Positions 9,548-17,637 of a DNA stretch of 37,132 nt are shown in pieces. The position numbers and the translations under genes were made by a program. The DNA lies in contig JAGLDH010000025.1 in NCBI GenBank assembly GCA_023145835.1, forward strand, positions 1 to 37,132, in the 5' to 3' direction. The stretch comes from Methylococcales bacterium. GTDB taxonomy: Bacteria; Pseudomonadota; Gammaproteobacteria; Methylococcales; Methylomonadaceae. A model generated the notes under the pieces. That model worked only from the letters and a program-made list of their open reading frames with translations, was not told the DNA's origin and did not search any database. Positions within the stretch are counted from its first letter, which is position 1, and every line of letters begins with the position of its first letter.

Positions 9548-10500
9548 GTTTAAAAGCACCTTCTAGAGCAACACCTCAAACTCATCAGCGTAATGCTGAA
9601 AAATTAGCAAGAATTCCGATCAAGGTTGAAACAACAGAGACTGTATTACGAAAACCTGATTGGATCAGGGTGAAAATCACAGCTAATGAAGAAATTACGC
9701 GTATCAAAAAGTCTTTAAGAGAAAATAACTTATATACCGTTTGTGAAGAAGCTGCTTGCCCAAATCTTGCTGAATGTTTTAGTCACGGTACTGCAACATT
9801 TATGATTATGGGGGATATTTGTACCCGTCGATGTCCATTTTGTGATGTGGCACATGGCAAACCTAAACCTTTAGATCAGCAGGAACCACACAATCTAGCA
9901 ACAACGATTAAAGCGATGTCTCTTAAATATGTAGTAATTACATCAGTAGATCGTGATGATTTAAGAGATGGTGGTGCAGGACATTTTGTCAAATGCATTA
10001 CTGCAATTCGAGAGCATTCTCCAGAAACAAAAATTGAAGTCTTGGTACCTGATTTTCGTGGGCGTATGGATAAAGCGGTGGAAATATTACGGCAATACCC
10101 CAGTGATGTTTTTAACCATAATCTGGAAACTGTCCCTAGGTTATATAAACAAGCTAGACCTGGAGCAAATTATCAAGAATCTTTAACGTTATTAAAAAAA
10201 TATAAAGAAACATCTCCACAAGCAAAAACTAAATCAGGCATTATGCTAGGTTTAGGAGAGCTGGAAGATGAGGTTGTTCAAGTGATGAAGGACTTAAGGG
10301 AGCATGGTTGTAGCATGTTAACGCTAGGTCAATACCTACAGCCAAGTAAAGATCATTTACCTGTTAAAGAATATGTTACACCTGAACAATTTGATCGGTA
10401 TGCTGAAATAGCAAAAGGGTTAGGGTTTAAAAATGTGGCCAGCGCCCCCTTAGTCAGGTCTTCGTATCATGCAGATTTACAGGCTAAAGAATTAGTGTAA
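9544..10500 (+). CDS. lipA: Lipoyl synthase (radical SAM)
   Basis: Inserts two sulfurs into protein-bound octanoyl groups, using two 4Fe-4S clusters. Both ligand sets are present: the LipA-specific Cys67, Cys72 and Cys78 ([12 protein letters not shown]) and the radical-SAM Cys93, Cys97 and Cys100 (CTRRCPFC). The C-terminal Arg-Ser-Ser-Tyr (VRSSYHA) that ligates the auxiliary cluster is intact. The length of 318 residues is normal. It forms a pair with lipB and abuts the convergent GST-like gene with no gap between stop codons. Confidence 0.97.
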   Translation: MSLKAPSRATPQTHQRNAEKLARIPIKVETTETVLRKPDWIRVKITANEEITRIKKSLRENNLYTVCEEAACPNLAECFSHGTATFMIMGDICTRRCPFCDVAHGKPKPLDQQEPHNLATTIKAMSLKYVVITSVDRDDLRDGGAGHFVKCITAIREHSPETKIEVLVPDFRGRMDKAVEILRQYPSDVFNHNLETVPRLYKQARPGANYQESLTLLKKYKETSPQAKTKSGIMLGLGELEDEVVQVMKDLREHGCSMLTLGQYLQPSKDHLPVKEYVTPEQFDRYAEIAKGLGFKNVASAPLVRSSYHADLQAKELV

Positions 10501-11148
10501 TTATTGATTAAAAATTAATCTTTCGTTATTTGGTTGCCAAGCAGGGTATTTATCCATAATAGAAGCAAATAAAACTGAGTTAACATGGGTGTTTAACCAC
10601 TTATTTACAGAACGGTATTTGGATCTAACAAACCAATCATTATTAACATTAGCAAATTGGCGTATAAAAGGAAAAATAGCCATATCGGCAATAGAGCAAA
10701 AACTACCACAAAGAAAAGGATGGTTAGAAAGCCTCTTTTCTAATTCGATCAAAAAAAGTTCTGCCTTTTCACGATAAAACTGTTCATTCTGTTCGGGATA
10801 ACGATCAGCATATTTGTATCGATCAAGATAATATTTAAAACTACCATCATTCCATTGAATTAATTGGTTGGCCTCTTCAGATGAGGCATTAATTAGCCAG
10901 CCCTCTGGATCATGCTGAGATAAAGCCCAGTACATAATGTCTAAACTTTCATCAATGGTTTTTTTGTCTTTTAATAATAAAACAGGCACGGTGCCTTTAG
11001 GTGATATATCTAACAATTGTTTTGGTTTATTGCGCAATACAACTTCTCGTAATTCAACAGAGCGTGACGTTATGGCGATAGCTAATCGTGCTCTCATTGC
11101 ATAAGGGCAACGACGAAAACTATAAAGGATAGGGAAGTCTGAATTCAT
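10501..11148 (-). CDS. Glutathione S-transferase-like protein
   Basis: A thioredoxin-fold N-terminal domain (residues 1-80) with the motif YSFRRCPYAMRARLA, a Cys-Pro-Tyr active site, and SPKGTVPVLLL with the cis-Pro typical of glutathione binding. It is followed by an all-helical GST C-terminal domain containing SIADMAIFPFIRQF. The length is 215 residues. The substrate is unknown; CPYAMR suggests a Grx-like, Cys-type GST. I use the ATG at 11148; the frame extends to a TTG at 11169 but neither has a clear ribosome site. It is convergent with lipA and read away from the large palindrome just upstream. Confidence 0.85.
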   Translation of the reverse strand: MNSDFPILYSFRRCPYAMRARLAIAITSRSVELREVVLRNKPKQLLDISPKGTVPVLLLKDKKTIDESLDIMYWALSQHDPEGWLINASSEEANQLIQWNDGSFKYYLDRYKYADRYPEQNEQFYREKAELFLIELEKRLSNHPFLCGSFCSIADMAIFPFIRQFANVNNDWFVRSKYRSVNKWLNTHVNSVLFASIMDKYPAWQPNNERLIFNQ

Positions 11149-11173
11149 CAGATTATTATATTCTATCAAAGCG

Positions 11174-11339
11174 ACTAAGGACTGCGGATTTTATAATACC
11201 CGAAACTAACTTGTCTTTTTGTCCAGTTTCTGGGTTGTAAAAATAGTTTCATAGCTTGCTATGCGCCTATTTCTACGCCTTGAAACTGAACAAAAACCCT
11301 ACGCTAGTTTCGGGTTTTATTTCATCCTCAGTCCTAAGT
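11174..11339. repeat. 166-bp near-palindromic intergenic element
   Basis: Two 83-base arms meet at position 11256/11257 inside the palindrome CATAGCTTGCTATG. They match as inverted repeats over the whole length, with one local offset. Clear blocks are ACTAAGGACTG / CAGTCCTAAGT at the ends, ACCCGAAACTA / TAGTTTCGGGT, and CAGTTTC / GAAACTG. It fills the space between the divergent GST-like and lapG-like genes. It has no T-tract or coding potential. A MITE or other palindromic repeat family is the likeliest explanation. Confidence 0.75.
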
Positions 11340-11383
11340 TATAATTTCAAGTATAAATGCGGATTTAAAAAAAATTAGGACTG

Positions 11384-12052
11384 ATGAAAAGAATAAATAA
11401 CAATTTTTTTACCTATATAAAATTAATTCTCCTTACTTTATCTATTGTTTCATGCTCAAACAAGGTTCCTGGTATCAGTGAAGCAAAGCTTGAAGAGATT
11501 GAACTTAATTATGGAAAAAAAGCGAGACGGCGTGTTGAAGACTGGCGTTATTTGATTGAAGATAATAAAGATCTAACTGAGAAAAATAAACTGGTTTTGG
11601 TTAATAATTTTATTAATCAGGTTGATTTTGAAGATGACAACGTACATTGGAAACAAAATGACTATTGGGCAACTCCGATAGAAACCTTGGCAAGTAATGG
11701 GGGGGATTGTGAAGATTTCTCACTAGCTAAATACTTTACCTTGTCCGAACTAGGGATTGCAGACCAATGTTTAAGAATGACCTATGTAAAAGCAATGCCT
11801 GTTAATAAGCCACATATGGTATTAACCTATCAATGCCGAAGAAGTGATCGCCCCTTGGTTTTAGATAATTTAAATACATCAATTTTACCCGCAGAACAAA
11901 GAAAAGATTTGCTTCCAGTCTATAGCTTTAATGTGCAGGGTTTATGGATTGCGAAACAAAGAGGAATGGGACAAAAGGTTGGGAATAAAGAAAGATCAAG
12001 TTTATGGGTTGAGTTTTTACAGCGGCTAGCAAAAGAGAAAAGTGCTGAGTAA
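11384..12052 (+). CDS. lapG: LapG-family transglutaminase-like cysteine protease, putative lipoprotein
   Basis: Bacterial transglutaminase-like cysteine proteinase (BTLCP, DUF920 type). In Pseudomonas, LapG is periplasmic, needs calcium, and releases the LapA adhesin unless LapD holds it when c-di-GMP is high. The triad is visible: Cys109 in NGGDCEDF, His144 in KPHMVL, and Asp161 in LVLDNLN. The N-terminus has a hydrophobic segment ending IVSCSNK, which fits a lipobox with Cys at about residue 24, so membrane anchoring is inferred. Length is 222 residues. No lapD or LapA-type adhesin gene is in the window. It converges with mshQ. The GGD codons lie in a G7 run (11699-11705). Confidence 0.88.
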   Translation: MKRINNNFFTYIKLILLTLSIVSCSNKVPGISEAKLEEIELNYGKKARRRVEDWRYLIEDNKDLTEKNKLVLVNNFINQVDFEDDNVHWKQNDYWATPIETLASNGGDCEDFSLAKYFTLSELGIADQCLRMTYVKAMPVNKPHMVLTYQCRRSDRPLVLDNLNTSILPAEQRKDLLPVYSFNVQGLWIAKQRGMGQKVGNKERSSLWVEFLQRLAKEKSAE

Positions 12053-12064
12053 TGACTTCAATGA

Positions 12065-14398
12065 TTAATAAACTTCTCTAAAATAAATTTGTTTTTTATT
12101 TCCTTTATAAATACCAAATGTAGCTCTTGCACTAGGGCAATTATCATGTGTGCTATTTCCATCCCAATCATGTAAAAGCCAGGGTAGGTTTGTATATTTA
12201 GTTGTTATATCAATGTGCCCTGTATTACCTGATCCAGAACCTTTTGTGATATTGATATTGTCACTGATAATGAGTGATGTTTCACCGTTATTTACAGTGC
12301 TGCTGCTTAAGGTGGCTTTAACACTTCCGGATCCGATAACGACAGGTGTAGATTGTGTTGTGAAGGAGCAATTAAAATCTTTTGCATCACTAATAGAAAA
12401 ATCGGTAGCAAAAGAAAATGTAGTGCAGTTATCAGCTGTATTTTTTATAAAGCTGCTGCCGTTATAGTATTCCGTGTACAGAGGAACAGATAATGGGGTG
12501 AGTTCTGAACCGTGCACATTATCTAAACTTACTCTTCCCCATTGGTGACTTTTATTGCTAGCACTAAAGCTAATACCATTTCCTGCTGATGTGTCACCAA
12601 ATTTTACTGGGTTGACATGAGCAACACCTTCTACATTTGCTACGACAATAGCGTCAGTATCAGAAAGGTTAAAGCTTAAAGCAATTTCTGCATCAAAAGG
12701 TGCAATTGGATTGTTTTTGGTGACAGCTAAAATGTTATTTGTGGTATCTGCGAAAGTTAATAAGCCTGTGCCATCACCATTATCCGTCACGACTGGGGCA
12801 TTAGAATTTATCACAGTTAATGTATGACTAGACTCAGTATAAGTAGGTGTAAAACCAAAGGTTGCATGTAATGGATCAACTTTCCAGTAATTTCCAGTGT
12901 AATTTTGAGTTATTGTTCCTGATGCATTTTTTGCTAATACTGTTGCAATAGGGTTAACAGAGTATTTAATTGGTTGATCAAGGTAAGTAAACGAACTGCA
13001 ACTAGGTATAAAAACTGGGGCGGTTAGAGTGACATCAAAATGATCGGGAGTGAAGCGACCAAAGTAGTTACTCGTTGAAGTATTTCCAAATTTACACCCT
13101 ACCTTTCCCGAAACGACTGTATTAGAAAAATTGTTAGTGCAGTCACCAGTTTGATCTACAGAAGTAAAACTCTCATCAAAAATCCCTTTTGGAATAAATC
13201 GTAGTAAGCCAACTTCAGAGTATTTAAATACAGTATTAGTTGCACTTCCTGTTGCAAAGTTACCTGCATTGAAAGAGCCGGAAATATTTCCTTCTGTTAT
13301 TGAACCAGAATGAGCCTCAATTTTTAACGGGTTAATAGACGGAGTCCCTGTATAGCCCTTTACAGCAGTAGCCGTTAAAGTGAAGTATTCTCCAGCTTTT
13401 GCTTTTGGTATACCTATAAAGCCTGTATTAGTTAAATTAGAAGATACCGTAAAAGAAACCGGTCTAATTGAAAAACTATCTGTAGAACAGCCTACAACAG
13501 AAGGATCGTTGGTGTTATCTGTCACTCGGCATTTTACTGCTTGATAGGCGGTGTTAGATGAGAATGATGAACTGGCTTTAATACCAGAGTCAGATGAAGT
13601 GAAGAGTAAACTTTGGGAAACAGCTGGACTTAATACAGAAAAATTAGAGCAAGAACCATTTCCAGAGTTGGCGTCTACAAGTTCAACGGTAACGGTATGG
13701 TCTGCGCCATTTGCAAAATTGGTTTCAATAGTATTGGTGTTTTTTAAAGCTGCAATATCAAAGCTAAATGATTGAGCTGTAGTTTTAGTATATAACCTTC
13801 CTGTAATCCCATGAGTACCATTTTCTACGCAATTAAAATTTGTTGCAGGGGTGTCTGTAGTAACATGAGGTATATTCGGTAAATTAATGCTGGCTGAATG
13901 TGAGGAACCTCTGGCATCAAGGTTGTTTTGTGAAAATAACAAATTGTCATCAGCATCATATAACTCGACATTATATCTATCACGATGGGAACAACAGTCT
14001 GCTCTACCAAATAAGCTTAAAGAGGCTAAATCACTAGGTGAGTCTAGTAGTATAATCAAATATGAGGAATAGTGTCCACTTGCAGGGTGGTACATGTTAG
14101 GGTATCCAGCTGGTTTTATTCCATCAATTGCATAATTAGCAGATGAATTTGGCCAGGCGGACTCTCCTATTGCCGTAGCACCCGCTGAAGAAAGAGCCAA
14201 GTCTATTCCCGTCCCTTTTTCTGTTGCTACAACCTCTGAAACTTGTAAGTATCTTTGGCTAAGTGTCGTTAATGTTGATGGCCTGACTACTACTTTAGAC
14301 ACATTTTGTACCCCAGCAACAGAAATATTAAAGATTGTTCCTGCTAAATTAAGTAATAGAAGAGGGAATAGTATATTTTTATTTTTATTTTTATTCAT
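12065..14398 (-). CDS. mshQ: MshQ-like MSHA pilus adhesin/biogenesis protein (DUF6701)
   Basis: A 777-residue exported protein. The signal peptide (about residues 1-28) follows an Asn-Lys repeat. Residues about 80-165 look like a discoidin/F5-8C galactose-binding fold (YAIDG, HPASGHYSS, LSLFGRADCC, RDRYNVELYD). The second half holds the DUF6701 region typical of MshQ (YFGRFTPDHFDVT) and the family ending ARATFGIYKGNKKQIYFREVY minus its last residues. It is the likely tip or surface component of the MSHA pilus, which is inference from family and size. It is on the strand opposite the pilin genes, unlike the co-directional Vibrio order. No ribosome site is evident. Confidence 0.85.
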   Translation of the reverse strand: MNKNKNKNILFPLLLLNLAGTIFNISVAGVQNVSKVVVRPSTLTTLSQRYLQVSEVVATEKGTGIDLALSSAGATAIGESAWPNSSANYAIDGIKPAGYPNMYHPASGHYSSYLIILLDSPSDLASLSLFGRADCCSHRDRYNVELYDADDNLLFSQNNLDARGSSHSASINLPNIPHVTTDTPATNFNCVENGTHGITGRLYTKTTAQSFSFDIAALKNTNTIETNFANGADHTVTVELVDANSGNGSCSNFSVLSPAVSQSLLFTSSDSGIKASSSFSSNTAYQAVKCRVTDNTNDPSVVGCSTDSFSIRPVSFTVSSNLTNTGFIGIPKAKAGEYFTLTATAVKGYTGTPSINPLKIEAHSGSITEGNISGSFNAGNFATGSATNTVFKYSEVGLLRFIPKGIFDESFTSVDQTGDCTNNFSNTVVSGKVGCKFGNTSTSNYFGRFTPDHFDVTLTAPVFIPSCSSFTYLDQPIKYSVNPIATVLAKNASGTITQNYTGNYWKVDPLHATFGFTPTYTESSHTLTVINSNAPVVTDNGDGTGLLTFADTTNNILAVTKNNPIAPFDAEIALSFNLSDTDAIVVANVEGVAHVNPVKFGDTSAGNGISFSASNKSHQWGRVSLDNVHGSELTPLSVPLYTEYYNGSSFIKNTADNCTTFSFATDFSISDAKDFNCSFTTQSTPVVIGSGSVKATLSSSTVNNGETSLIISDNINITKGSGSGNTGHIDITTKYTNLPWLLHDWDGNSTHDNCPSARATFGIYKGNKKQIYFREVY

Positions 14399-14418
14399 AT
14401 TATTGGTTTAAATTGATC

Positions 14419-14640
14419 TTATGCGCCTGCTTTATTGCATGAAGGGCATATATGCTGACCAGTGGGATTATGATTCCAGCCATTTTCTATAGCAGTAGAT
14501 AAACTACCATCAAACCAGAAACGTCCATCGCTAATACGTCTACCGTTTCGATCATCTTCTCTAGGGCTTCTCCTAAATTCAATCGTTCTAATTCCTTGTG
14601 GATTGCAAATGTCACAAAAAATAAAGGTTCTAATACTCAT
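14419..14640 (-). CDS. Small zinc-ribbon-like hypothetical protein
   Basis: A 73-residue protein with two Cys-x-x-Cys pairs (FCDICNP near residue 9 and HICPSCNK near the C-terminus), the layout of a one-zinc ribbon. The middle is Arg- and Asp-rich (RRSPREDDRNGRR). I do not recognise a family. It lies 20 bases upstream of mshQ on the same strand, so both may share a transcript. No clear ribosome site precedes the ATG. The cysteine pattern and the lack of a competing gene support it as real. Confidence 0.6.
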   Translation of the reverse strand: MSIRTFIFCDICNPQGIRTIEFRRSPREDDRNGRRISDGRFWFDGSLSTAIENGWNHNPTGQHICPSCNKAGA

Positions 14641-14695
14641 GATTGTATTTTTACAGAAAAAAAGTTCAATAAAGGGGGGGTGAGTTCACAATATC

Positions 14696-14739
14696 AGTAG
14701 AAAAAGTGAGTTTTATTCGTGCCGTGTGGATTTTCTACT
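14696..14739. repeat. 9-bp inverted repeat upstream of mshA
   Basis: AGTAGAAAA (14696-14704) and TTTTCTACT (14731-14739) are perfect inverted repeats 26 bases apart in the divergent region between the zinc-ribbon gene and mshA. A G7 run (14684-14690) lies just before. It could be an operator half-site pair; I see no consensus sigma-70 or sigma-54 promoter to pair it with. Confidence 0.3.
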
Positions 14740-14812
14740 AGACTTGCAAGGAAGTATAGAATGTTTTGATTTTATTACTTGTTTTTTATAGCAAAAAGTA
14801 TTGGAGTAATTA

Positions 14813-15259
14813 ATGTTAAAAAATAAGCAACAAGGGTTTACACTAATAGAATTGGTGATGGTCATCGTTATTTTAGGAATTTTAGCGGCAACAGCGTTGC
14901 CAAAGTTTGTAGGGTTGGAGCGATCCGCTAAAATTTCTTCTTTAAAAGGATTAAAAGGGAGCATGCAATCAGCGGCAACAATGATACATGCTCAAGCATT
15001 AATTGATGGTGTTGCTCATGGTCAGTATGTCGATATCAATCAAAATGCTACCGCTACTAATGCTGATGGTGATGTACGAAGCATATATTCTTACCCTCAA
15101 ACGGCTCATCTTCAAAGAGTGATGGATGTTGATGGATTTACAGTACTTAACAATGGTGAATTCCGATTGAATGGTGTTAATGGGTGTGAAGTTCAGTATA
15201 GACAACCAGCGAATGCTACATCTCCACCTACGTATACAATTACTGATACTGCTTGTTAA
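14813..15259 (+). CDS. mshA: MSHA major pilin-like type IV pilin
   Basis: Type IV prepilin: the short leader MLKNKQQG is cleaved before FTLIELVMVIVILGILAATA, with Glu at mature position 5. The stretch after the hydrophobic helix (KISSLKGLKGSMQSA) resembles the MshA/MshB alpha1-C region. Two Cys near the C-terminus (NGCEVQY and the terminal AC) fit the pilin disulfide loop. GGAG lies six bases before the ATG. It is first of the plus-strand pilin genes; a separate mshB is not present, so this could equally be named mshB. The length of 148 residues is right for a major pilin. Confidence 0.85.
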   Translation: MLKNKQQGFTLIELVMVIVILGILAATALPKFVGLERSAKISSLKGLKGSMQSAATMIHAQALIDGVAHGQYVDINQNATATNADGDVRSIYSYPQTAHLQRVMDVDGFTVLNNGEFRLNGVNGCEVQYRQPANATSPPTYTITDTAC

Positions 15260-15366
15260 AAAATGGAGCTTCTGGTCTCTTTAATTTAAGAATATAAGCA
15301 TTTAAAGCTTTATCTTTCTAAAATATTAATCGGTTGATTTAAAAGTAAATAACCAAAATTGGCACT

Positions 15367-15891
15367 ATGGAGCAGAACAAACAATCTGGTTTTTCCTTAC
15401 TTGAACTAGTTATGGTACTTGTTATATTAGGGGTATTGTCTGCCACTGCAATACCAAAATTATCTGAAAAAAGCGTTTATGCCGAAAGCGCTTTTTTTGA
15501 TGATGTTTTACATGGGGTTCAATATGCTCAAAAACTTGCAGTAGCAACAGGATGCGGTGTTCGATTTTCCATTTCATCTAATAGATATCAAATAACTCGG
15601 CGGGGTGTTAGTGGTAGCACAGCTTGTCCTACTAGTGGTTCTATTTATTCCTTAGCTGCTCCACATCCTGGGTCTGTCAAAAATGATTGTGGGGTTAGTG
15701 GGACGTTTACAACAGATTATTGGGGATGTGAAGATGGCGTGACATTGTCTGCCATTAATTCGGTAACAGGCGCCTCTGTTTCTTCAATAAATTTTTATGC
15801 AAAAGGCGATGCTTCAATTAATGCCACTATTACTGTGGCATCTAAAACAATGATATTAGTAAAAGAAACGGGGTTTATTTATGCTCCTTAA
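15367..15891 (+). CDS. mshC: MSHA minor pilin MshC
   Basis: Type IV prepilin-like protein: leader ending QSG, then FSLLELVMVLVILGVLSATA with Glu5. The following AESAFFDDVLHGVQYAQKLAVATGC matches the GspH/MshC arrangement. Paired Cys residues occur at ATGCGV, TACPT, NDCGV and WGCED. The length of 174 residues suits a minor pseudopilin that primes pilus assembly. It lies 107 bases after mshA, a gap large enough for its own promoter or processing site, and overlaps mshD by 11 bases. Confidence 0.87.
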   Translation: MEQNKQSGFSLLELVMVLVILGVLSATAIPKLSEKSVYAESAFFDDVLHGVQYAQKLAVATGCGVRFSISSNRYQITRRGVSGSTACPTSGSIYSLAAPHPGSVKNDCGVSGTFTTDYWGCEDGVTLSAINSVTGASVSSINFYAKGDASINATITVASKTMILVKETGFIYAP

Positions 15892-16423
15892 TTTATCTTT
15901 TAATCAGATTGATAGAGAAAGAGATAATAAAACTTATCATGAGTTGTTTAATATACAATTGTTTCAGGGCACCACTTCTAATCATTATAATTCTCAAGCA
16001 GGAACAACCCTGATTGAGTTAATTATTTCAATTGTTATCATTAGTATTGCATTATCAGGCATATTGACTGTTATGAACCAAACAGTTAAACATAGTGCAG
16101 ATCCTCTTATTCAACATCAGGCAATAGCGATTGCTGAGTCCTATCTGGAAGAAATATTGTTACAGGCATATGTAAACCCAGTCGGTGGATATAGCGGCTC
16201 AGATCGAAGTCAGTTTGATGATGTTAATGATTATGATGGCTTGAGTGATGTGGGCGTAAAAGATCAACAAGGTAATTCAATTACTACCCTTTCTAATTAC
16301 ACCGTATCAGTCACAATTTCAGCTGCAACTTTACCGGATGCTATTTCAGCAAAAAAAGTATTGGTCGGAGTTATTGGAGGGGATACCAATATCAAACTAG
16401 TGGGTTATAAAGTAAATATCTAA
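15881..16423 (+). CDS. mshD: MSHA minor pilin MshD
   Basis: The block SADPLIQHQAIAIAESYLEE after the pilin helix is typical of MshD. The prepilin site is AG followed by TTLIELIIS, so mature residue 1 would be Thr rather than Phe; Glu5 is kept. From the ATG at 15881 the leader would be about 42 residues, unusually long. In-frame TTG codons exist at 15944 and 15959, so a shorter product is possible. It overlaps mshC and shares one base with the mshO start (TAATG). Confidence 0.83.
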   Translation: MLLNLSFNQIDRERDNKTYHELFNIQLFQGTTSNHYNSQAGTTLIELIISIVIISIALSGILTVMNQTVKHSADPLIQHQAIAIAESYLEEILLQAYVNPVGGYSGSDRSQFDDVNDYDGLSDVGVKDQQGNSITTLSNYTVSVTISAATLPDAISAKKVLVGVIGGDTNIKLVGYKVNI

Positions 16424-17229
16424 TGAGTATTCAATCTATAAAAGGGTTTACTCTTATTGAACTAGTCATCGTTATGGTTATTGTGAGTATATTGGCGACT
16501 ATGACGACGGATATTATGATTAAACCAGTAAAAAGCTATATTGACCTAGAAAGACGTTCTACATTAGTTAATAGTGCAGAAATAGCAATAAGGCGGATAC
16601 AAAGAGATATAAGGCGAGCTTTACCGAATAGTATTCGGATAAGTGGTGGAGGCACGGTTATAGAACTATTACATACTACGGATGGTGGGCGGTATAGAGC
16701 AAAGAAAGCAGTTTTAGCTGATGATGAATTAGTTTTAACGGCTCTAGATAGTAGTTTTGATGTCATGGGGTCACTTAATATGATTCCCAGTGGAGAATTG
16801 GTTATTTATAATTTAGGATCTGTGACAGCGGATGCTTATGCTGGAAATAACCGTGAGACTATTGCCAATACATCGACTCATAACTCTATCATGTTAAGTT
16901 CTGCAAAACGTTTTCCTTTTCCGTCTCCACAACAACGCTTTTTTATTGTAGATACCCCCATTACTTATAGCTGTGCAGATAGTGATGGCGATGGTTTTAC
17001 TGATGAGCTAAGACGTTATGATAATTATAGTATTACCTCAGCAAACCCTAACTTAGCTACCCTGAGTTTTAACAGGCAAGCAAAGTCTGACAGAATAAAT
17101 TGTTCCTTTCGGTATGATGCAGGAACGGCTACACGAGCGGGTCTCGTTATAATAGAAATTAAACTAACGGATGCTGTAGGAGAGTCTGCAAAGTTAATTC
17201 ATCAAGTTCATGTGGATAATGTGCCATGA
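16423..17229 (+). CDS. mshO: MSHA biogenesis minor pilin MshO
   Basis: Leader MSIQSIKG, then FTLIELVIVMVIVSILATMT with Glu5. The downstream block AIRRIQRDIRRALPNSIRI is diagnostic of MshO and GspJ-type minor pilins. Length is 268 residues. A DSDGDGFTDEL segment at about residues 186-196 resembles a calcium-binding loop, and two Cys (YSCADS, INCSF) flank it. Overlaps mshD by one base and mshP by four (ATGA), so the cluster is tightly coupled. Confidence 0.86.
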   Translation: MSIQSIKGFTLIELVIVMVIVSILATMTTDIMIKPVKSYIDLERRSTLVNSAEIAIRRIQRDIRRALPNSIRISGGGTVIELLHTTDGGRYRAKKAVLADDELVLTALDSSFDVMGSLNMIPSGELVIYNLGSVTADAYAGNNRETIANTSTHNSIMLSSAKRFPFPSPQQRFFIVDTPITYSCADSDGDGFTDELRRYDNYSITSANPNLATLSFNRQAKSDRINCSFRYDAGTATRAGLVIIEIKLTDAVGESAKLIHQVHVDNVP

Positions 17230-17627
17230 GACAACAAAATGGATTTTCTCTCGTGATGGCTATTTTTATTTTAGTCATACTTAGTTTGTTAGGAGGGTAT
17301 ATGGTTAAGCTTAGTGGTGTACAGCATGCTACTACAGTCAATGTTATACAGAGTTCGAGAGCTTATCAGGCAGCAAAAGCAGGGTCTAGTTGGGCTATGG
17401 CCAGAATTTCTTCAGGAGGTGATTGTAGTCATATAGCGGCTGCATCACCATTAAGTTTTACGGATATTATTGGTTTCTCAGTTTCTTTGGGGTGTATCTC
17501 TAGTGCTGTATATACAGAAGGTACTGATAGCTATATTGTGTATAAGGTAACCGCTTTAAGCGAATATGGCGCGTATAACAGTACAAGTTATATTTCTAGA
17601 AAAGTTGATGTTTCTGTTGTTTATTAA
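17226..17627 (+). CDS. mshP: MSHA biogenesis protein MshP
   Basis: A 133-residue PilX-like minor pilin component: leader MRQQNG, then FSLVMAIFILVILSLLGGYM, lacking the Glu at position 5 (Met is there), as in MshP/PilX proteins. The conserved SRAYQAAKAGSSWAMARI follows the helix, matching the family A-G-xx-W-A motif. It is the last gene of the pilin cluster and converges with mshG across 10 bases. mshQ, which follows mshP in Vibrio, is instead on the other side of the cluster. Confidence 0.85.
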   Translation: MRQQNGFSLVMAIFILVILSLLGGYMVKLSGVQHATTVNVIQSSRAYQAAKAGSSWAMARISSGGDCSHIAAASPLSFTDIIGFSVSLGCISSAVYTEGTDSYIVYKVTALSEYGAYNSTSYISRKVDVSVVY

Positions 17628-17637
17628 TAGAGGTTTC

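Noticed and set aside
11174-11339. Bidirectional terminator
   Set aside because: The stem is far longer than a terminator, has no T-tract at either end, and lies between divergent rather than convergent genes.
13551-14072. Plus-strand frames inside mshQ
   Set aside because: Antisense to mshQ, which shows family motifs across the same region; no domain or start signal.
14365-14398. AATAAA hexamer repeat at the mshQ start (Asn-Lys repeats) as a phase-variation switch
   Set aside because: Unit length is six, so copy changes keep the frame. Fewer than four copies; at most it changes the charge of the signal peptide.
14705-14790. Sigma-54 promoter upstream of mshA
   Set aside because: No GG-N10-GC core with the TGGCAC / TTGC boxes at correct spacing was found.
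12065-15259. LapG cleavage site (Ala-Ala-Gly type) in MshQ or MshA
   Set aside because: I looked for the TAAG/PAAG-like pattern near the N-termini of both and found none, so a direct protease-substrate link is not supported by sequence.
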